DNA from: Hydrogenophaga intermedia
Lineage (GTDB): Bacteria; Pseudomonadota; Gammaproteobacteria; Burkholderiales; Burkholderiaceae_C
DNA length: 7,520 nucleotides
NCBI GenBank assembly: GCA_945869245.1
Contig: CAMBOY010000156.1
Span: 1 to 7,520, forward strand
Direction of reading: 5' to 3'
The number at the start of each line of letters is the position of its first letter. Within the stretch, counting starts at the first letter, position 1. Shown here in pieces: positions 6,372 to 7,520 of this stretch. Both the position numbers and the translations under genes were made by a program. The notes below the pieces were generated by a model. It had not been told where the DNA came from and searched no databases. It was given only the letters and a program-made list of their open reading frames with translations.

Positions 6372-7454
6372 ATGTCCATCAGCCGCCGCCTGTTTGTGCT
6401 GGGCCTGCTGCCCGGCGGCGCGCTGGCCCAGGGGCTGGTGCTGCAGCCGCGCGCGCTGGCGTTTGCGCGCGACCACGGCGCCCATCCCGAATGGCGCACC
6501 GAGTGGTGGTACCTGACCGGCCACCTACAAGACGGCGATGCACCCATCGGCTTTCAACTCACGTTTTTCCGCACCCGGGTGGACGAGGCCCAGGGCGTGC
6601 GCAGCCGGCTGGCGGCGCGCCAGTTGCTGATGGCCCACGCCGCCGTCACCGATGTCGGCGCCCAACAACACTGGCACGGCCAGCGCCTGGCGCGCTGGAA
6701 CGGCGAACCACCCACCCAAGCCGGCCAAGGGGCCTACACCGCACTCCACGACACCGACGCCACCCTGGGCACCTGGCGTCTGTGGCGCGACGCGGCCAAC
6801 GGCAGCTACCAAGGCCGGGTGCAGACACCAGACTTCGCGCTCAGCCTGCAGGCCAGCCCCACCCAGCCGCTGCTGCTGCAGGGCGAGCAAGGTTTTTCGC
6901 GCAAAGGGCCCGACCCAACACAGTCCAGTTTTTACGTGACCGAGCCGCAACTGGCGGTGCAGGCCACCCTGCGCCAGGGCGGGCGCAGCCGCACCCTGCG
7001 CGGCACCGCCTGGCTGGACCACGAATGGAGCGAAGCCCTGCTGCACCCCGACGCCGTGGGCTGGGACTGGGTCGGCATGAACCTGGACGACGGCTCGGCG
7101 CTCACCGTGTTTCAGCTGCGCCGGGCCGATGGCAGCGCGCTGTGGCGTGGCGGTTCGTGGCGCCCTGCGGGCCAAGCGGCGCGCAGCTTTGCGCCCGATG
7201 AGCTGCGGCTCGAACCCCTGCGCCGCTGGATCAGCCCGCGCCACCGCCAGAGCTACCCGGTGCGCTGGCGCTTGCACACCCCGGTGGGGCAATGGGAGGT
7301 CAACAGCCTGCTCGACGACCAGGAAATGGGCGGTCTGGGCCAGGGCGGCCCGGTGTATTGGGAAGGCCTGAGCGATCTGCTCGACAGCCAGGGCCAGCGC
7401 GTGGGGCGCGGCTACCTAGAAATGACTGGCTACGCCGCACCGCTGCAGCTCTGA
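6372..7454 (+). CDS. Exported CrtC/AttH-type lipocalin-like protein (carotenoid 1,2-hydratase family)
   Basis: This 360-aa protein belongs to the CrtC/AttH-like (lipocalin-like, hydroxyneurosporene synthase-type) family. Hallmark blocks are HPEWRTEWWYLTGHL (38-52), GFQLTFFR (60-67), GEQGFSRKGPDPTQSSFY (171-188), TAWLDHEWS (212-220), GWDWVGMNLDDGSAL (230-244) and the C-terminal GYLEMTGY (347-354). The N-terminus SRRLFVLG (4-11), with a hydrophobic stretch ending ALA before Gln20, fits a twin-arginine (Tat) signal peptide, so the mature protein is probably periplasmic. Database names such as carotenoid 1,2-hydratase are often misleading. No carotenoid genes are present here, and AttH members usually accompany an AttEFG-type ABC transporter, which is also absent. 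The start lies 3 nt after the cds1-like stop with no strong Shine-Dalgarno, implying translational coupling. The actual substrate is unknown. Confidence 0.9.
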   Translation: MSISRRLFVLGLLPGGALAQGLVLQPRALAFARDHGAHPEWRTEWWYLTGHLQDGDAPIGFQLTFFRTRVDEAQGVRSRLAARQLLMAHAAVTDVGAQQHWHGQRLARWNGEPPTQAGQGAYTALHDTDATLGTWRLWRDAANGSYQGRVQTPDFALSLQASPTQPLLLQGEQGFSRKGPDPTQSSFYVTEPQLAVQATLRQGGRSRTLRGTAWLDHEWSEALLHPDAVGWDWVGMNLDDGSALTVFQLRRADGSALWRGGSWRPAGQAARSFAPDELRLEPLRRWISPRHRQSYPVRWRLHTPVGQWEVNSLLDDQEMGGLGQGGPVYWEGLSDLLDSQGQRVGRGYLEMTGYAAPLQL

Positions 7455-7476
7455 GCCGCAGCGGGCGCGCGCTCAG
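7451..7476. other. Inverted repeat across two convergent stop codons
   Basis: CTGAGC (7451-7456) and GCTCAG (7471-7476) form a 6-bp stem with a 14-nt loop. The arms include the stop codon of the CrtC/AttH-like gene (7452-7454) and that of the convergent minus-strand gene (7473-7475). There is no T tract, so it could serve as a weak shared terminator or may be coincidental. Confidence 0.3.
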
Positions 7477-7520
7477 CGCCACTCGGTGAAAAAGCGGATG
7501 CGCTCTTCGTGGTCGGGGTG
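7473..7520 (-). CDS. C-terminal end of an unidentified protein (partial)
   Basis: From the window edge the minus strand reads the last 15 codons of an open frame, HPDHEERIRFFTEWR, then TGA at 7473-7475. Most codons end in G or C, like the neighbouring genes, and the frame closes 18 bp from the end of the convergent gene, as expected of a real gene end. The fragment is too short to assign a family. Confidence 0.45.
   Translation of the reverse strand, partial: HPDHEERIRFFTEWR

Noticed and set aside
5001..6524. 507-codon minus-strand open frame opposite the cds1-like gene
   Set aside because: Ala/Gly/His/Gln-rich with no domain, antisense to a well-conserved PLP enzyme; a shadow frame.
5948..7201. 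417-codon plus-strand frame spanning the cds1-like and CrtC/AttH-like genes
   Set aside because: Arg/Pro-rich out-of-frame translation that crosses two real genes.

Overview
The window looks like chromosomal DNA of a GC-rich betaproteobacterium, most likely Burkholderiales/Comamonadaceae. This is inferred from the strong G/C third-position bias, the style of the RhlE-type helicase and PiT transporter, and the mix of housekeeping families. No mobile element, CRISPR array, phage gene or rRNA was seen. The region is densely coding; the longest gene-free stretch is about 290 bases (1989-2281).

Layout. Positions 1-75 (minus) hold a tRNA-Ala with a CGC anticodon; the last base of its CCA end lies just outside the window. 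Its own promoter (87-116) sits directly against a strong hairpin (117-139) that follows the stop codon of an RhlE-like DEAD-box RNA helicase (147-1988, minus). Next come a leader/intergenic region and a clear intrinsic terminator (2219-2246) that ends a PiT-family inorganic phosphate transporter (2282-3868, minus). Immediately before that transporter's start codon is a sequence with Pho-box geometry. Further along the minus strand is an M14-type zinc metallopeptidase (3974-4900).

The right half runs the other way. A divergent 93-bp gap (4901-4993) holds a perfect 8-bp inverted repeat that includes a -10-like hexamer on each strand. It is followed by a tight plus-strand cluster. This contains a small DUF2322-like protein (4994-5311), a PLP-dependent Cds1-like L-cysteine desulfhydrase/cysteine synthase-family enzyme (5319-6368) and a Tat-exported CrtC/AttH-type lipocalin-like protein (6372-7454). 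Gaps of 7 and 3 nt suggest co-transcription and translational coupling. The window ends in the last 15 codons of a convergent minus-strand gene of unknown identity.

Functionally this is mostly ordinary genome: RNA remodelling, phosphate uptake, peptide hydrolysis and cysteine/H2S metabolism. The points most worth a second look are the possible Pho-box control of the PiT gene, the symmetric element between the peptidase and the DUF2322-cds1 cluster, and the close pairing of an uncharacterised small protein with a cysteine desulfhydrase. I did not find a convincing previously undescribed system.
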